Assembly: GCF_947489355.1 (NCBI RefSeq)
Contig: NZ_CANLDD010000026.1
Location: 1-55,398, forward strand
Length of the DNA: 55,398 nucleotides
Origin: an uncultured Microbulbifer sp.
GTDB taxonomy: Bacteria; Pseudomonadota; Gammaproteobacteria; Pseudomonadales; Cellvibrionaceae
Reading direction: 5' to 3'
Position numbers and translations under genes: made by a program. Below the pieces are notes generated by a model. The model worked only from the letters and a program-made list of their open reading frames with translations, was not told where the DNA came from and ran no database searches. Each line of letters begins with the position of its first letter. Positions within the stretch are counted from its first letter, which is position 1. Of the stretch, positions 23,959-34,800 are shown in pieces.

Positions 23959-25191
23959 ATGAAGGCGATGGTGAGCGTCTATCCCGGCATTTTCATAATA
24001 TTAAAAAAACGGGACATCATGCAGTACTCAACCCGTCAAAATAACAACCTAAGCACTGATATTCAGTCCAACCGCTGGTTTTGGAAGTTGCAGCTAGTGA
24101 GCTGGGCGGGGATATTGCTGGTCACTTTTCTTTCACTCAGCCTGTGGCATTCCCCCTCAGAATGGCCAAACTTTGAACCGGCAAATACCCTGTTTCAATG
24201 CGTTATCGCCTTTGTGCTGTCGCTTTTTCTCAAACCTATATTCGACATAGCCTGGGGTTCAGAGCTGGCCGTGCGCACAGTTATCTATCTGCTTGCAGTG
24301 GCGGTGATCTCCGGGATTTGGACGCTGGTGAGGATGGAGGCCTATATCCGCCTGAGCGGCGAACACTCCATCTGGTCTGAATTTGGCGGCTGGTATTACG
24401 CCTCTCTCTTCGTATTTTTATTCTGGAGCGCCCTCTATTGCGGAGTGAAATATCATCTTCTGCTGCAAGTTGAGCACAGAAAAATGCTTGAGGTTGCTGC
24501 AGTGAACGAACACGAACAACTACGCAGACTGCAAGCTGAGGCTATTGCCAGTGAGGCACAACTGAAAATGTTGCGTTATCAGCTCAACCCGCATTTTCTG
24601 TTTAATACGCTGAATTCCATCAATGCGCTAATCCGTTTTGAGCAGGCCGATGAGGCCGGCCAAATGGTAATACGCCTCAGCGACTTCCTGCGTCTGTCGC
24701 TCAAAGAAGATCCGATGCAGAAAATCGCGCTGGAACGGGAGATTGAAGCCGTACTGCTTTACCTGGAAATCGAAAAGACCCGCTTCGCCGACCGGCTAAT
24801 CGTGGACCTGTCTATTGATGAGCAGACGCGGAACGCTCAGGTGCCCAGCATGCTGCTACAGCCTTTGGTGGAAAACTCAGTCAAATACGCCATTGCCCCC
24901 AATGAACTCGGTGGAACTATCGCCATTAGCGCACAACATGCCGGTTCCCGCCTGATACTGGAAGTCGCTGATACCGGCTGTTCAAGCAGGTTTTCTGATA
25001 CGTTGGAGTGCCATTTTACCTCTACCGGCGTCGGCGTGAAAAATGTACGAGAGCGCCTTTGCAATCTGTATCCACAGAATTTCCATATAGAACAGTGTAA
25101 AAAAACGGATTCCGGCATGCTGGTGCGTATTGATATTCCGCTGGAAATACCTACACATACTACCCATCTAACACAGGGAGAAACCCTATGA
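23959..25191 (+). CDS. LytS/YehU-type sensor histidine kinase
   Basis: Membrane kinase of the His_kinase (PF06580) class that pairs with LytTR regulators. Seen: four membrane segments at about residues 43-62, 76-94, 104-124 and 145-163, a short coiled coil, phospho-acceptor His212 in LRYQLNPHFLFNTLNSINAL, N-box Asn306 in LLQPLVENSVKYAI, and G-box TGVGVKNVRERL. No extracytoplasmic domain is present, so the signal is probably sensed in the membrane. The start is ambiguous: an ATG at 24019 with GGGA upstream would remove 20 residues. The stop overlaps the regulator start by 4 nt. Confidence 0.92.
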   Translation: MKAMVSVYPGIFIILKKRDIMQYSTRQNNNLSTDIQSNRWFWKLQLVSWAGILLVTFLSLSLWHSPSEWPNFEPANTLFQCVIAFVLSLFLKPIFDIAWGSELAVRTVIYLLAVAVISGIWTLVRMEAYIRLSGEHSIWSEFGGWYYASLFVFLFWSALYCGVKYHLLLQVEHRKMLEVAAVNEHEQLRRLQAEAIASEAQLKMLRYQLNPHFLFNTLNSINALIRFEQADEAGQMVIRLSDFLRLSLKEDPMQKIALEREIEAVLLYLEIEKTRFADRLIVDLSIDEQTRNAQVPSMLLQPLVENSVKYAIAPNELGGTIAISAQHAGSRLILEVADTGCSSRFSDTLECHFTSTGVGVKNVRERLCNLYPQNFHIEQCKKTDSGMLVRIDIPLEIPTHTTHLTQGETL

Positions 25192-26036
25192 ACACACTCA
25201 CTGTCGCATTGGTGGACGACGAACCCCTCGCCTTGCGACTGCTGAAAAGTATGCTTGAGGAATTCGAGGATTTAGAGATTGTCGCCTGCTGTCGGAATGG
25301 CCGGGAAGCACTGCAGGCTGTATTCGACAGCGCTCCGGATCTACTGATCCTAGATGTACAAATGCCCGGTATGAATGGCTTTGAAGTAGTCCGCCGTTTG
25401 CAAGGCGACACCATGCCGCTGATCGTATTCACGACAGCCTACGACCGCTACGCACTGAAGGCGTTTGAAGTTCATGCCGTGGACTATGTGTTAAAACCGC
25501 TGGACAGCAGGCGCCTGCAAACCGCACTGGAGCGGGTCCGCCAGCGGCTACAGCAAATGCACTCGTCACAGGATGGCAGCCGCCTAGGGCAAAAGGGTCG
25601 CCTGCTTAACTCAATTGCAGATGCCAGCCGGCGAGGTAAATTATCTGGTGAAAATGCGCTAACGCAACCTTTTTCCCATCGCCTGGCCATCAAGGATCGC
25701 GGCACCATCACCATGGTAAACCAACAGGATATCGAATGGATTGACGCAGCTGGTGACTATATGTGTGTGCATGTGAAAGGCGAGACACATGTGATGCGCA
25801 GCACAATCAAGGACCTGCAAAAGCAACTGTGCCCGTATAACTTCAAGCGCATCCACAGATCCACCCTGGTAAACCTGAATTGTATTATGCATATCAAGGT
25901 GCTGACTAAAGGCGAGTACTTTCTCACCCTCAGTAGTGGTGCCAAGGTCAAAGTCAGCCGAAACTATCGCCAGCCAATCAAGACATTTCTGGACTCCAAC
26001 CACAGAGCCCAACAGGCAGCAACAAAAGCCTCTTAA
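25188..26036 (+). CDS. LytTR-family response regulator
   Basis: DNA-binding partner of the kinase. Seen: a receiver domain at residues 1-120 with acidic pair D10/D11, phospho-acceptor Asp56 in LLILDVQMPG and Lys103 in YVLKPLD, then a LytTR domain at about 170-270 (DIEWIDAAGDYMCVHVKG, FKRIHRSTLVNLNCI, LTLSSGAKVKVSRNY). 282 residues. ATGA overlap with the kinase. LytTR regulators usually bind direct repeats upstream of a few local transport genes, so the flanking permeases are the natural targets; this is inference. Confidence 0.94.
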   Translation: MNTLTVALVDDEPLALRLLKSMLEEFEDLEIVACCRNGREALQAVFDSAPDLLILDVQMPGMNGFEVVRRLQGDTMPLIVFTTAYDRYALKAFEVHAVDYVLKPLDSRRLQTALERVRQRLQQMHSSQDGSRLGQKGRLLNSIADASRRGKLSGENALTQPFSHRLAIKDRGTITMVNQQDIEWIDAAGDYMCVHVKGETHVMRSTIKDLQKQLCPYNFKRIHRSTLVNLNCIMHIKVLTKGEYFLTLSSGAKVKVSRNYRQPIKTFLDSNHRAQQAATKAS

Positions 26037-26389
26037 CCATAGCCTAACAAATACCACTTAATGGTTTTCACTGTCGATACTGAACTCCTGTTTACTACCG
26101 GGTCGGAAGCAAAGAATACCCTCCTCTCGGGACACGTTGTGAATACCTCCCTGTATGCTCGTAATCGGCGTCCATGCCTCATACGGTCCCGAGAGGAGGG
26201 TATTCTTCTCTTCCGCCTTGTCAGTAAGTCCAAAGCATCGAAAATTCCACCTGCACCCATTTCCAGTGAAGTTTTTCTAATCCATATTTAATTTTCAATT
26301 GTTTTGCAGGGCACACCCCCTGCTCAATATCAAAAAAAGCCGGCATACAGACACCGGCGCAAAGCGTTTAGGAGAGGGGAGGTAGTCCT
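26037..26389. other. Intergenic region with palindromic repeat B
   Basis: 353 nt between the convergent LytTR regulator and FucP permease 2. It is mostly occupied by repeat B (26077-26240), which could terminate transcription from both sides. Nothing else was recognised. Confidence 0.5.
26077..26240 (+). repeat. Palindromic intergenic repeat, copy B
   Basis: The best-formed copy. Arms 26105-26133 and 26186-26214 are 29 nt each and pair at 27 positions; the 52-nt loop carries an inner GTATG/CATAC pair and the core CTCGTAATCGGC at 26158-26169. It lies in opposite orientation to copy A, and the two bracket the kinase-regulator pair. It could fold as a cruciform or as a strong RNA hairpin in either direction. 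Confidence 0.8.
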
Positions 26390-27640
26390 TCAAGCGCGTT
26401 TATTCGGGCGATGCCCGGCGATCCCATAATAGAGAATATAGAGATAACAGAACACTGGCAGAACAAATGCCAGCTGGATACCCACACGATCGGCCAGCAA
26501 GCCCTGCAGGAAAGGTACAACAGCACCGCCGACAATTGCCAGACACAAAATCCCCGAACCCTGGCTGGTAGCACGGCCAAGTTTGGCCACTGCCAGGCTG
26601 AAAATCGTCGGGAACATAATGGAGTTACTCAAGCCCACCGCCAGTACCGCATACATTGCCAGATAGCCATCGCCAATCACTGTGATTAGCAGCAGAATAC
26701 AAGAGACGATCGCGCATACAGCCAATACATTTCCGGCGGCAATATATCGCATGATCAGTGCACCGGCGAAGCGGCCCACCATGGCCCCACCCCAGTATAA
26801 TGAGACAAAAAATGCCGCCTCCGATTCTTCCAGGCCGGCAATGGAATCCTCGGCCATAAAGTTCACCAGGAAACTGCCGATAGAGACTTCAGCCCCCACA
26901 TACAGGAAAATGGCTACCGCACCCAGCACCAAGTGGCGGTAATTCCAGGCTGACTCAGCCTGTCCCTTGGTAACGGTATGGGCGGTCATTTGTGGCAACT
27001 TGAGAATGCCAAACACAATGGCCAGAACCGCAAGCGAGCTTGCCAGTATCAGGTACGGCACTGCAACCGCGGAGGCTCCTGCAGCGCTGGCCGCTACCCC
27101 TGCCGCCGGCAGGATCATTATCGCCCCGAATTGGGGGGCTATCGTTGTACCCAGAGAGTTAAAAGCCTGGGTCATAGTGAGACGGCTGGCCGCTGTGTGC
27201 TCATCACCCAATACCGTTACATAGGGATTCGCCGATACCTGCAGCAGGGTGATACCGGAAGCCAGAACAAACAGGGCCCCCAGGAAAAGCGCATAAATTT
27301 CCATACGCCCGGCGGGAATAAACAGCAAGCAGCCCAACACGGCAACACCCAGCCCCGTCACAATGCCCTTTTGGTATCCGATTCTTGATACCAGGGCACC
27401 GGCGGGAAGGGATACCAGAAAATAGGCTCCAAAGAAGCAGGACTGCACCAGCATGGCCTGGGCATAGTTCAGATCAAAAATCCCTTTCAGATAGGGGATA
27501 AGAATATCGTTTAGGCAGGTGATAAACCCCCACAGAAAAAACAGAGAAGTCAAAGCCACCAGCGCAAATCTTTGCGCAGACTGGTCGCCGGCTTGCAACT
27601 GCGCAGCACCAGATGCTGTGTTACTTTGCAATAATGTCAT
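26390..27640 (-). CDS. FucP/GluP-type MFS sugar permease (copy 2)
   Basis: Second FucP-family permease, 416 residues. Seen: [71 protein letters not shown] and [16 protein letters not shown], each matching copy 1 closely. ATG follows AGGA with a 9-nt spacer. It lacks the polar N-terminal extension of copy 1. It is 189 nt downstream of the halogenase-like genes and probably shares their regulation. Two paralogs may import different products of one polysaccharide. Confidence 0.92.
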   Translation of the reverse strand: MTLLQSNTASGAAQLQAGDQSAQRFALVALTSLFFLWGFITCLNDILIPYLKGIFDLNYAQAMLVQSCFFGAYFLVSLPAGALVSRIGYQKGIVTGLGVAVLGCLLFIPAGRMEIYALFLGALFVLASGITLLQVSANPYVTVLGDEHTAASRLTMTQAFNSLGTTIAPQFGAIMILPAAGVAASAAGASAVAVPYLILASSLAVLAIVFGILKLPQMTAHTVTKGQAESAWNYRHLVLGAVAIFLYVGAEVSIGSFLVNFMAEDSIAGLEESEAAFFVSLYWGGAMVGRFAGALIMRYIAAGNVLAVCAIVSCILLLITVIGDGYLAMYAVLAVGLSNSIMFPTIFSLAVAKLGRATSQGSGILCLAIVGGAVVPFLQGLLADRVGIQLAFVLPVFCYLYILYYGIAGHRPNKRA

Positions 27641-27829
27641 AGTGATTGATCCTGAGAGTACAGCCTTGGCAGGTGATTCGGTTGGGTGATGGAAAACCCG
27701 TACCTATCAAGCCATTTATTCATGCCGCTCTTTTCTATCATGTTAGCGCAGCTGTGCCCCAAGGGTTTTCGACAAAAGGGTAAAAATTGAAGACAACATG
27801 GACGTCCGCAGTCAGATTGACGAAGCAGG

Positions 27830-29389
27830 TTAAACCCGCTGCAACCCATAGCGTTGGATTTTTTCAACAAGTTCACGGTTTTTTGGCAGGGCAGAAAAGC
27901 ATTGCCGGGCGAAGTTCTTATTCTGTGTGATAAGTTTCTGGTAGTCTTCCGTGTTATGCGCACGATGCCTTGTGGGTCTCGGTTGGGTTTTAAATCCCAT
28001 TCCATAGAGTACGTATTGCCAGCTTGCGGAGGCAAAAACCTCCTCCACCAGGGGGAAGTCATGTTTGCAGGGGGGCTGCCGGCTCCACAGTTGCAACCAT
28101 TCCTGCAAACGTTCGGAAGTAGTGGCTTCGCGGGTATGATCACGCCAGTAAGTGGTATCATCACGCTTGGAGATCGCGTAGTGTAGTTTCAGAAAATCAA
28201 TAATACCCGCCCAGCGATACTCAAACCGACGATTATAGCGCTGGGCAATGGTGTCCATCACCGCTCTGTCCACCGGAAGATCATCACTGATCATGGCTGC
28301 TGCCATCTCCACCAGTACCAGCGCTGAGGCTTCCAGGGGTTCAACAAAGCCCGCGGCCATGCCCACAGCAACACAATTCTTATGCCAGAACTTGGCCCTG
28401 TGGCCAGGCTCAAAGGTAAGCTGGCGATAAGTTAGTGTATCGACCTGTTGCGCGGGAAGGCATTGCCCCAAGTAGACCCTCAGTGCCTCGTAGGCAGCGT
28501 CGTCCTCTATATGCGCGCTAGAATACACATACCCCACCCCCTTGCGCGTAGGGAGGCCAATATCCCAAATCCAACCCCCCTTTTGTGCAGCCCCGATGGT
28601 GTGAGAAGCGATGGGATCATTTTCACGGGCATAGGGCACCTGTACCGCAACCGCACGATTATTAAACAGCAGATTGATGCAGGACATAAAAGGAACCTGA
28701 AAGTGCTGGCCGATTAGACGGGCGGCACTGCCGGAACAATCGATAAACAGATCACCAGGAATTTCTCCGCCTCCCTCACGTAACAAAGCGGCAATATCCC
28801 CATTATTATGACTGCGCACACCGTCAATTTTTACCCGGTGATGCACAACCCCGAGTTTCTCCTGGCAATGGCGCGCCAGCAGCTTGCCGAGTTTTCCCGC
28901 ATTGATATGGTATGCATAGTTGGCGATGGCAGCATACTCCGGTGTCGTCATCAGCTTAGGCGCCAGGCCGCGTTCGCACAAAAGACTTTGGAAGTTCACA
29001 CGATCGGCAAAAGACGCACTCACCTCCTCTTCCTGCCACCCTCTCGCCAGATCAACCTCCCCATACCCCTCAGGCACCATCAATGGATGGTAATAGAACT
29101 CCCCCGCCTTGCCGGTTTCCCAGCCGCAGAACTTCGCCCCCTGCTTGAAGGAGGCATCACATTCACGGAACAGCTGGGTCTCGTTGAGACCGATCTTACG
29201 CAGGGTGTTGCGTATTGTCGGCCAGGTTCCTTCACCCACACCAATCACCGGAATATCCGGTGACTCCACCAATACCACTTGCAGGCCGCACGCATTCGCA
29301 CCACAATGCTCTGCAGCGAGCAACCCAGCGGTTATCCAGCCCGCCGTTCCACCACCCAATACAACTACCCGCTTGATCATCCTGTTCAT
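27830..29389 (-). CDS. Flavin-dependent (tryptophan) halogenase-like protein 1
   Basis: FADH2-dependent halogenase fold, 519 residues. Seen: FAD motif GGGTAGW at residues 12-18, VGEGTWPTI at 51-59, the catalytic-lysine position Lys82 in ASFKQGAKF, GDLFIDCSG at 212-220, and FVEPLEAS at 348-355. The WxWxIP halogenase motif is present in altered form, WIWDIGLP at 273-280, with two residues inserted before the proline. The start codon overlaps the upstream halogenase stop by 4 nt (ATGA), so the two are translationally coupled. Substrate and halide are unknown; TonB-receptor-linked homologs are a separate branch from natural-product tryptophan halogenases. Confidence 0.88.
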   Translation of the reverse strand: MNRMIKRVVVLGGGTAGWITAGLLAAEHCGANACGLQVVLVESPDIPVIGVGEGTWPTIRNTLRKIGLNETQLFRECDASFKQGAKFCGWETGKAGEFYYHPLMVPEGYGEVDLARGWQEEEVSASFADRVNFQSLLCERGLAPKLMTTPEYAAIANYAYHINAGKLGKLLARHCQEKLGVVHHRVKIDGVRSHNNGDIAALLREGGGEIPGDLFIDCSGSAARLIGQHFQVPFMSCINLLFNNRAVAVQVPYARENDPIASHTIGAAQKGGWIWDIGLPTRKGVGYVYSSAHIEDDAAYEALRVYLGQCLPAQQVDTLTYRQLTFEPGHRAKFWHKNCVAVGMAAGFVEPLEASALVLVEMAAAMISDDLPVDRAVMDTIAQRYNRRFEYRWAGIIDFLKLHYAISKRDDTTYWRDHTREATTSERLQEWLQLWSRQPPCKHDFPLVEEVFASASWQYVLYGMGFKTQPRPTRHRAHNTEDYQKLITQNKNFARQCFSALPKNRELVEKIQRYGLQRV

Positions 29390-30885
29390 GCACAGGTATC
29401 CGTTTGCGAACGGCCCTTGCAATATCGCTCTATCGCCTGACGGTGTGTGGGAAATGCCGAAACTCTGGTCTCAACAAATTTTTTGTAGCTCAATAGAAAT
29501 TTTCCCAGCTCATCGTCACTCATAAGATCGACAATGGGGTGGTAGTCGTTGGGTACCACCCGCTGTCCAAGTAACACCTGCACCCAGGAATCGATTTGAA
29601 ACAGTTCTCTCTCTGTCCCAGACAACACACCTGTTTCACGAAATAATGCCAAGCGGCCCGCCAGTGAATCTGGAATCGCCATAGTGTTACAGTGTCGCCA
29701 GAAAGCACTATCTGTGCGCTCCGTCGCCTTGTAGTGCAGGATAATAAAATCCCTGATCCTCTCAATCTCGCCACGAGTCTGCTCATTAAAAGTGGTTATC
29801 GCCAGGTCAGAAATTCCATTCCTGGGGAATAACTTTAGCAAACGCAGAATTGCCGACATGGCTAGATGTATGGACGTGGATTCCACCGGCTCGAGAAAAC
29901 CGCCCGACAGACCAATGGCCACACAATTCTTGTGCCACGCCAGCTTGCGCCGCCCGGTCCGATAGCGAAACCGGCGGGGCTCAGAGAGCGGTTCGGTGAA
30001 CAAATTCTGCAACAAACGTTCACCCGCAACGGTATCAGTCACATACTGACTGCTATAGACCAGACCGTTGCCCACCCGGTTTTGTAGTGGAATACACCAC
30101 TGCCATCCAAATTCCTGCGCTATCGCTTGGGTGTACGGGCGCAACTGGTCCTGTGCAGTACTCTGAACGGTGATCGCCGAATCACAAGGCAAAAAATGCC
30201 CATAGGATTCAAAGCCGACGTTCAGGGCAGAACCGATAAGTAGCGCACGAAAACCACTGCAATCGATAAACAAGTCTCCCTGAATTCTGGTACCATCTTC
30301 AAGTACCAGTGCATCGATATAACCATCGCTTCCCGTAATTTCTACCCGCTCTATTTTTCCATCAACATGACTACATCCATGCTTCAGCGCATGATGTCGA
30401 AGAAATTCCGCATATAAACCCGCATCGAGGTGATAGGCATAATTCAAGTTTCCGGCATCTCCCGGCAATAGGCGCTGTTTTCGCGCAGATTGCAACTCCA
30501 CACAGTAGTCGCCAAACTCACTTGCCAATGCTTTCTCGCGACCTGCCAGCCAAAAATGATGGAAGTCACAGGCCCAGCAATCCTTACCGGTAATGCCAAA
30601 AGAGTGGATATAGCTATCACCCCGCTGTGCCCAGTGCTTGAATTCAATACCCAGCTTAAAAGTGGCCTGGGTTGCTGACATAAACTCAGGTTCCTGGATG
30701 CCAAGCAGACGGTGAAAATTCCTCAGAGGCGGTATTGTTGCCTCCCCAACACCGATACGCCCAATCTCTGCAGAATCCACCAGGGTAACCTCTACCTGTT
30801 TACCGTAGAGTTTGGCAATAGCTGATGCAGCCAACCACCCGGACGTTCCCCCTCCCGCAATAACGACTTGATGGATTCTGTCCAT
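29386..30885 (-). CDS. Flavin-dependent (tryptophan) halogenase-like protein 2
   Basis: Second halogenase-like protein, 499 residues. Seen: GGGTSGW at 11-17, VGEATIPPL at 46-54, Lys77 in ATFKLGIEF at the catalytic-lysine position, GDLFIDCSGFRALLIG, the canonical WQWCIP at 261-266, and FLEPVESTSIHL at 330-341. All positions expected for halide delivery are present, so activity is plausible. It starts 7 nt after the SapC gene and overlaps halogenase 1 by 4 nt. No separate flavin reductase is visible in the window; reduced flavin would come from elsewhere. Confidence 0.9.
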   Translation of the reverse strand: MDRIHQVVIAGGGTSGWLAASAIAKLYGKQVEVTLVDSAEIGRIGVGEATIPPLRNFHRLLGIQEPEFMSATQATFKLGIEFKHWAQRGDSYIHSFGITGKDCWACDFHHFWLAGREKALASEFGDYCVELQSARKQRLLPGDAGNLNYAYHLDAGLYAEFLRHHALKHGCSHVDGKIERVEITGSDGYIDALVLEDGTRIQGDLFIDCSGFRALLIGSALNVGFESYGHFLPCDSAITVQSTAQDQLRPYTQAIAQEFGWQWCIPLQNRVGNGLVYSSQYVTDTVAGERLLQNLFTEPLSEPRRFRYRTGRRKLAWHKNCVAIGLSGGFLEPVESTSIHLAMSAILRLLKLFPRNGISDLAITTFNEQTRGEIERIRDFIILHYKATERTDSAFWRHCNTMAIPDSLAGRLALFRETGVLSGTERELFQIDSWVQVLLGQRVVPNDYHPIVDLMSDDELGKFLLSYKKFVETRVSAFPTHRQAIERYCKGRSQTDTCA

Positions 30886-30891
30886 ATCGAT

Positions 30892-31608
30892 TCAACGCTC
30901 GCTGGATTTATCGGCATTGGGCATCCGCTCTTCACCCTGCCAGAGTTTATCCAGGTTTGCTGCGGAACTGGCAAGCAAATAGGCACTTCGCAAAGCCCCG
31001 CTTCTATTGAGCTGCTGGAGGGGGGCAGGCTGCAAATCCTGCAGTTTCCTTGGATTAATGGAATAGAGTCCCTGCAAATTGCACAAGGGAGCGCCCTTTG
31101 GATAGGCTACGGAAATCGGCTCAATCAGGGATTCAGCATTGAGCGCATCCATGAGGTGGTCGCTCTGAATTTTCCCCTGGTGGATCACGGAAAGTATCCT
31201 GGCAACTTCTTTTGCAGTCTCAGTGGTGAAGCCCTGTTCATCAAACAAGCGTTGCCCCTGCTCCCCTACGCGTGCATCATTCAAATCCACACACAGGCTC
31301 AATGAACCATCATTGCGACCAATCATGCAAGGCCCGCGCCTGGACATCAGGGGGATATAGCGGGAGTCCCAACTGCCATCACTTGAAAATATATTGCCGT
31401 TTTCCTGCAGGGAAAGTATAGCCACCAAAAAAAATTGGCCGGTTCCTGAATGTTTTTTAAAGAAAACCGGAAATTCTTTATGGGCAGCCTCTAACTCTGA
31501 AGGAAAAACCTGAATATGGCCCAGGCCATCCTGAGGAGTTAACCTGGGTTCAAATGCCACCTTGATATCTCGGTTGCGCTTACTGTCGAGAATTACAATA
31601 TTGGTCAC
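30892..31608 (-). CDS. SapC-family protein
   Basis: PF07277 SapC family, 238 residues, function unknown. Seen: the family N-terminal strand (VILDSKRNRDIKV), HIQVFPSELEAAHKEFPVFF, SSDGSWDSRYIPLMSRRGP and SLCVDLNDARV, then an Ala/Leu-rich C-terminus (GALRSAYLLASSAANLDKLW). No signal peptide is evident. The chosen GTG follows AAGAGAG with an 8-nt spacer; a TTG 30 nt upstream is the alternative. In marine gammaproteobacteria and Caulobacter relatives, SapC genes recur beside TonB receptors and halogenase-like genes, as here. Confidence 0.85.
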   Translation of the reverse strand: MTNIVILDSKRNRDIKVAFEPRLTPQDGLGHIQVFPSELEAAHKEFPVFFKKHSGTGQFFLVAILSLQENGNIFSSDGSWDSRYIPLMSRRGPCMIGRNDGSLSLCVDLNDARVGEQGQRLFDEQGFTTETAKEVARILSVIHQGKIQSDHLMDALNAESLIEPISVAYPKGAPLCNLQGLYSINPRKLQDLQPAPLQQLNRSGALRSAYLLASSAANLDKLWQGEERMPNADKSSER

Positions 31609-31830
31609 CCATACGACTCTCTTGTCATTTTTATTCAACCGGTATTGAATAAATTGTCCACCGCCTTTTTGGCTGTCGCATTCAAAAATCCGGCTGAAAT
31701 GCCTGTAATTCTAATACGCACCTCAGCCCACGGCCGCAGCGTCACCTTAGTCTGGCAAGCTGGTTACCTGCCGGATAAATTCTTTGCCCAAACTACCTGC
31801 ATGGTCTGACAAGACCTCAGGGCTCCCCCT

Positions 31831-34800
31831 TCAAAAATGATAGCGGGCACTCAGGGCATAGCGTGGGCCCAATATCTCCATACGCAACAGCTGACTTGTT
31901 GAACGCGCAAACTGACGGTGGTCCTCACCCAGTAGATTGATGCCTTCGAGACTGAGTTTCAGATTTTCTTGCACTTCATAGCCAATACTCAGGTCCACCT
32001 GACTGTATTCTTCGGTATAGCGTGGACGCCTTCCGCCATCCTCAATTCCAGCGAGGAACGCATCTCTCCAGTTATAGGAAAGCCGGGCAGAAAGGCCATA
32101 CTTTTCGAAAATCAACGATACATTGGCGGTATCGCTGAGTCCCGTTAAGGCAAATTGCTCCCCTCCATTGATCGCAGGGTCCTGCTCCACATCGTACTCA
32201 ATATCCCCATTCACAATGGTGTAGTTTGCCTGCAAACCAAAACCAGTCCCGCCAAAGAAGTGCTGAACGCCCAATTCCCAGCCATCAATCACCGCCTTCT
32301 CAGAATTTTTGGGTTGTGATACGCGGAAAATGATGGGTTCATCATCAGCATTACCGGTAACATCGACCCGATTTTCAAACTCTTCTGCGGTATAGTCATA
32401 GAAATCAACCCCGAGTATATTGGCCGCAACCATTGAAAAAAGATTGGTATCATTGAGTGGCTCTCCCAGTGCTGCCAAATCCGCCATTGCCTGGGTAGCG
32501 CGCGGACCGTTGGTGGGATCGGTGAGGCCATACAAGCTGACATCCGTTGTCGCAGTACCGATAAAGTTATCGACATCCTTGCGGAAATAACCCATGGAAA
32601 CATAGCTGGACTCATCGAAATACCACTCCAGGGACAGATCCAGATTATCCGACTCCAGTGGCAATATACCTGGATTGCCCGATCCCGCTGTACCGAGGGC
32701 AGAACCTGAGAGTAGGGTCGGCAAGGAGGGGCCACCCAGGCCGGAGGCGGCAGACCCCATCTGGTCGTAATTGGCTCGAGCAATCGTCTTACTGTAGGAA
32801 AAACGCCCTTTCAACCCGGGAATAAATTCGATATCAAAGTCCACATTGGGAAGCCAGTGATTGTATCCCGCCTTTTCAGAGTAAGGGGTGGCCATGGCAC
32901 CGGCAGGAATTTGGAAATCGTTGTTACTCTGCCAGACTACTTCGGTGGGTAAGTTGGCGAGATCTATGGATTCAATCTCCGTTTTCTCATACCGAAGTCC
33001 CACTACCAGATTCACCGGCATATCCCGCCAGTCCGTGCTGAAATAATATTGCGAGTAAGCCCCGTAGACCGTTTCGTGGACAGTGCGATCCAGATTGTCC
33101 ACCGGGTTAACCGCCCAGGGCAATCCGACCGCGTTGGAGAGATGTCTGCCGATAAGTGCCGCATTGCCGGTGTATCCCAGAAGCAGTGGCCCAGCCCGAC
33201 CATCGCTGACAAGGTCAAAGAACTCGCGACTGTTTGATCCCAGTGACAAATTATAATCATTGAAAAGCTTGGCATAGTCGATCGGAGACAGGTATTCAGC
33301 GGGAACGTCACCGGGATTGGCGATCCCCCATCCTCCGGCCAGCAACTCCTGATAAAAGGAGGATTGCAGGCGCGTTTCCATATCGCGGGATTCAATCCCA
33401 AAATCAATCGAATGTGCTTCATTGAACACAAAGTTGGCACCCAGGCGGGCCTGAGTAAACTCTGCCAAGGCGCGGTCATTAAATATCTGTCTTACCGAGG
33501 AACCGACTTCCCCCTCGTCCAGCTTCCCATTGCCATTGCCGTACACCTCATCATCGAAGTCTACGACCAGAATGGGCAGGCCATCCCGGGTAAAATCGAT
33601 TCCCTGGCCGGCGGAGACATTTGCCCCGAGGCCAATATTGATCCAATTTCCATAATCCGCATCTGGCAAACTGGAGGACTTGGATTGATGCGCGTCGAAC
33701 ACCAGTTCAAACTCATCGCTGGGCTGCCATACCAGATTCAGCCCAAGGGATTCCAGTTTATTGACCTGATTTTGCTGCTGCAGAGCCAGGCCAATATCCC
33801 GGGGGTTCTGTTCGCGGCGCTCTTCCCAATAGAGCACCGGCGTATGTACCGGACCCGCATCAAAGACGATATCGCTTTTATAGGTGTCCATCCAGGCGGA
33901 CAGTTCCGAACGGTTTTCATAGATATCCTGCCTGACGTAGGTGTAATCCACAGTGCCGGTCAGGGTATCGATCGGTCGCCACTGCAATGTGAGCTGTGTA
34001 TTAATGCGGGTACGCTCACGGTCGGAATGGATATAACGTAGATCCGTGGGCAACGATCTCAATGCCCCCAGTTCCGGCTCATTGAGAATATTGATGGGCT
34101 CACCAGAGCCCTTACCGGGGGACTGGGGGATGGTGCCATCGTAAGCTTCGGTTATCCAGTTATTGGTATAGGCACCACTCGCGCCGCTGTCGCGCCGCTG
34201 GTAGGAACCGGTTAGGGCAAAACCAAGCCTCTCCCCTTCATCGGTCCAACTGAACAGTCCCGCAGCCTCCGGCGTATAGTCATCGCCTACGACATTGGTA
34301 GTATCCACCAGAACCTTGGCACCAAGAGACATGTTCAGCCCTGGGCGGTCGAAGGGTCGCTGGGTGATAACATTAATCGTCGCGCCCATTCCGCCAGAGG
34401 CAATATCCGCACGCCCCGTTTTGTATACTTCGAGCGCCCTGACACTTTCTGCTGCCAGGTTATCCATATCAAAGGCACGCCCCTGGCTTACCCCGCCACC
34501 ATTTTGTGCAAGGGAGGTGGACGGCATCTGGCGGCCATTCAGGGTAATAAGGTTGTAGTCCGGCCCAAACCCACGCACGGTGACCCGACTGCCTTCACCG
34601 TTGCGGCGGTCGATGGAAACTCCAGTAATACGCTGCAGGGATTCAGCCAGATTGGAATCCGGAAACTTGCCCATGTCCTCGGCGGAAATTGCATCTACAA
34701 CACCTGCACTATCCCGCTTTACATCCATGGAAGTCTTCAGGCTGGCCCGGATGCCTGTCACCGTCACTTCCTCGAGAGGGGTTTCGCCTTCTGCCGCCAG

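Noticed and set aside
23502..26240. CRISPR array or tandem repeat
   Set aside because: Only two distant, oppositely oriented copies; no regular spacers or direct repeat units anywhere in the window.
33364..34041. 225-codon plus-strand frame within the TonB receptor
   Set aside because: Antisense of a clear receptor barrel; no ribosome binding site or family resemblance.
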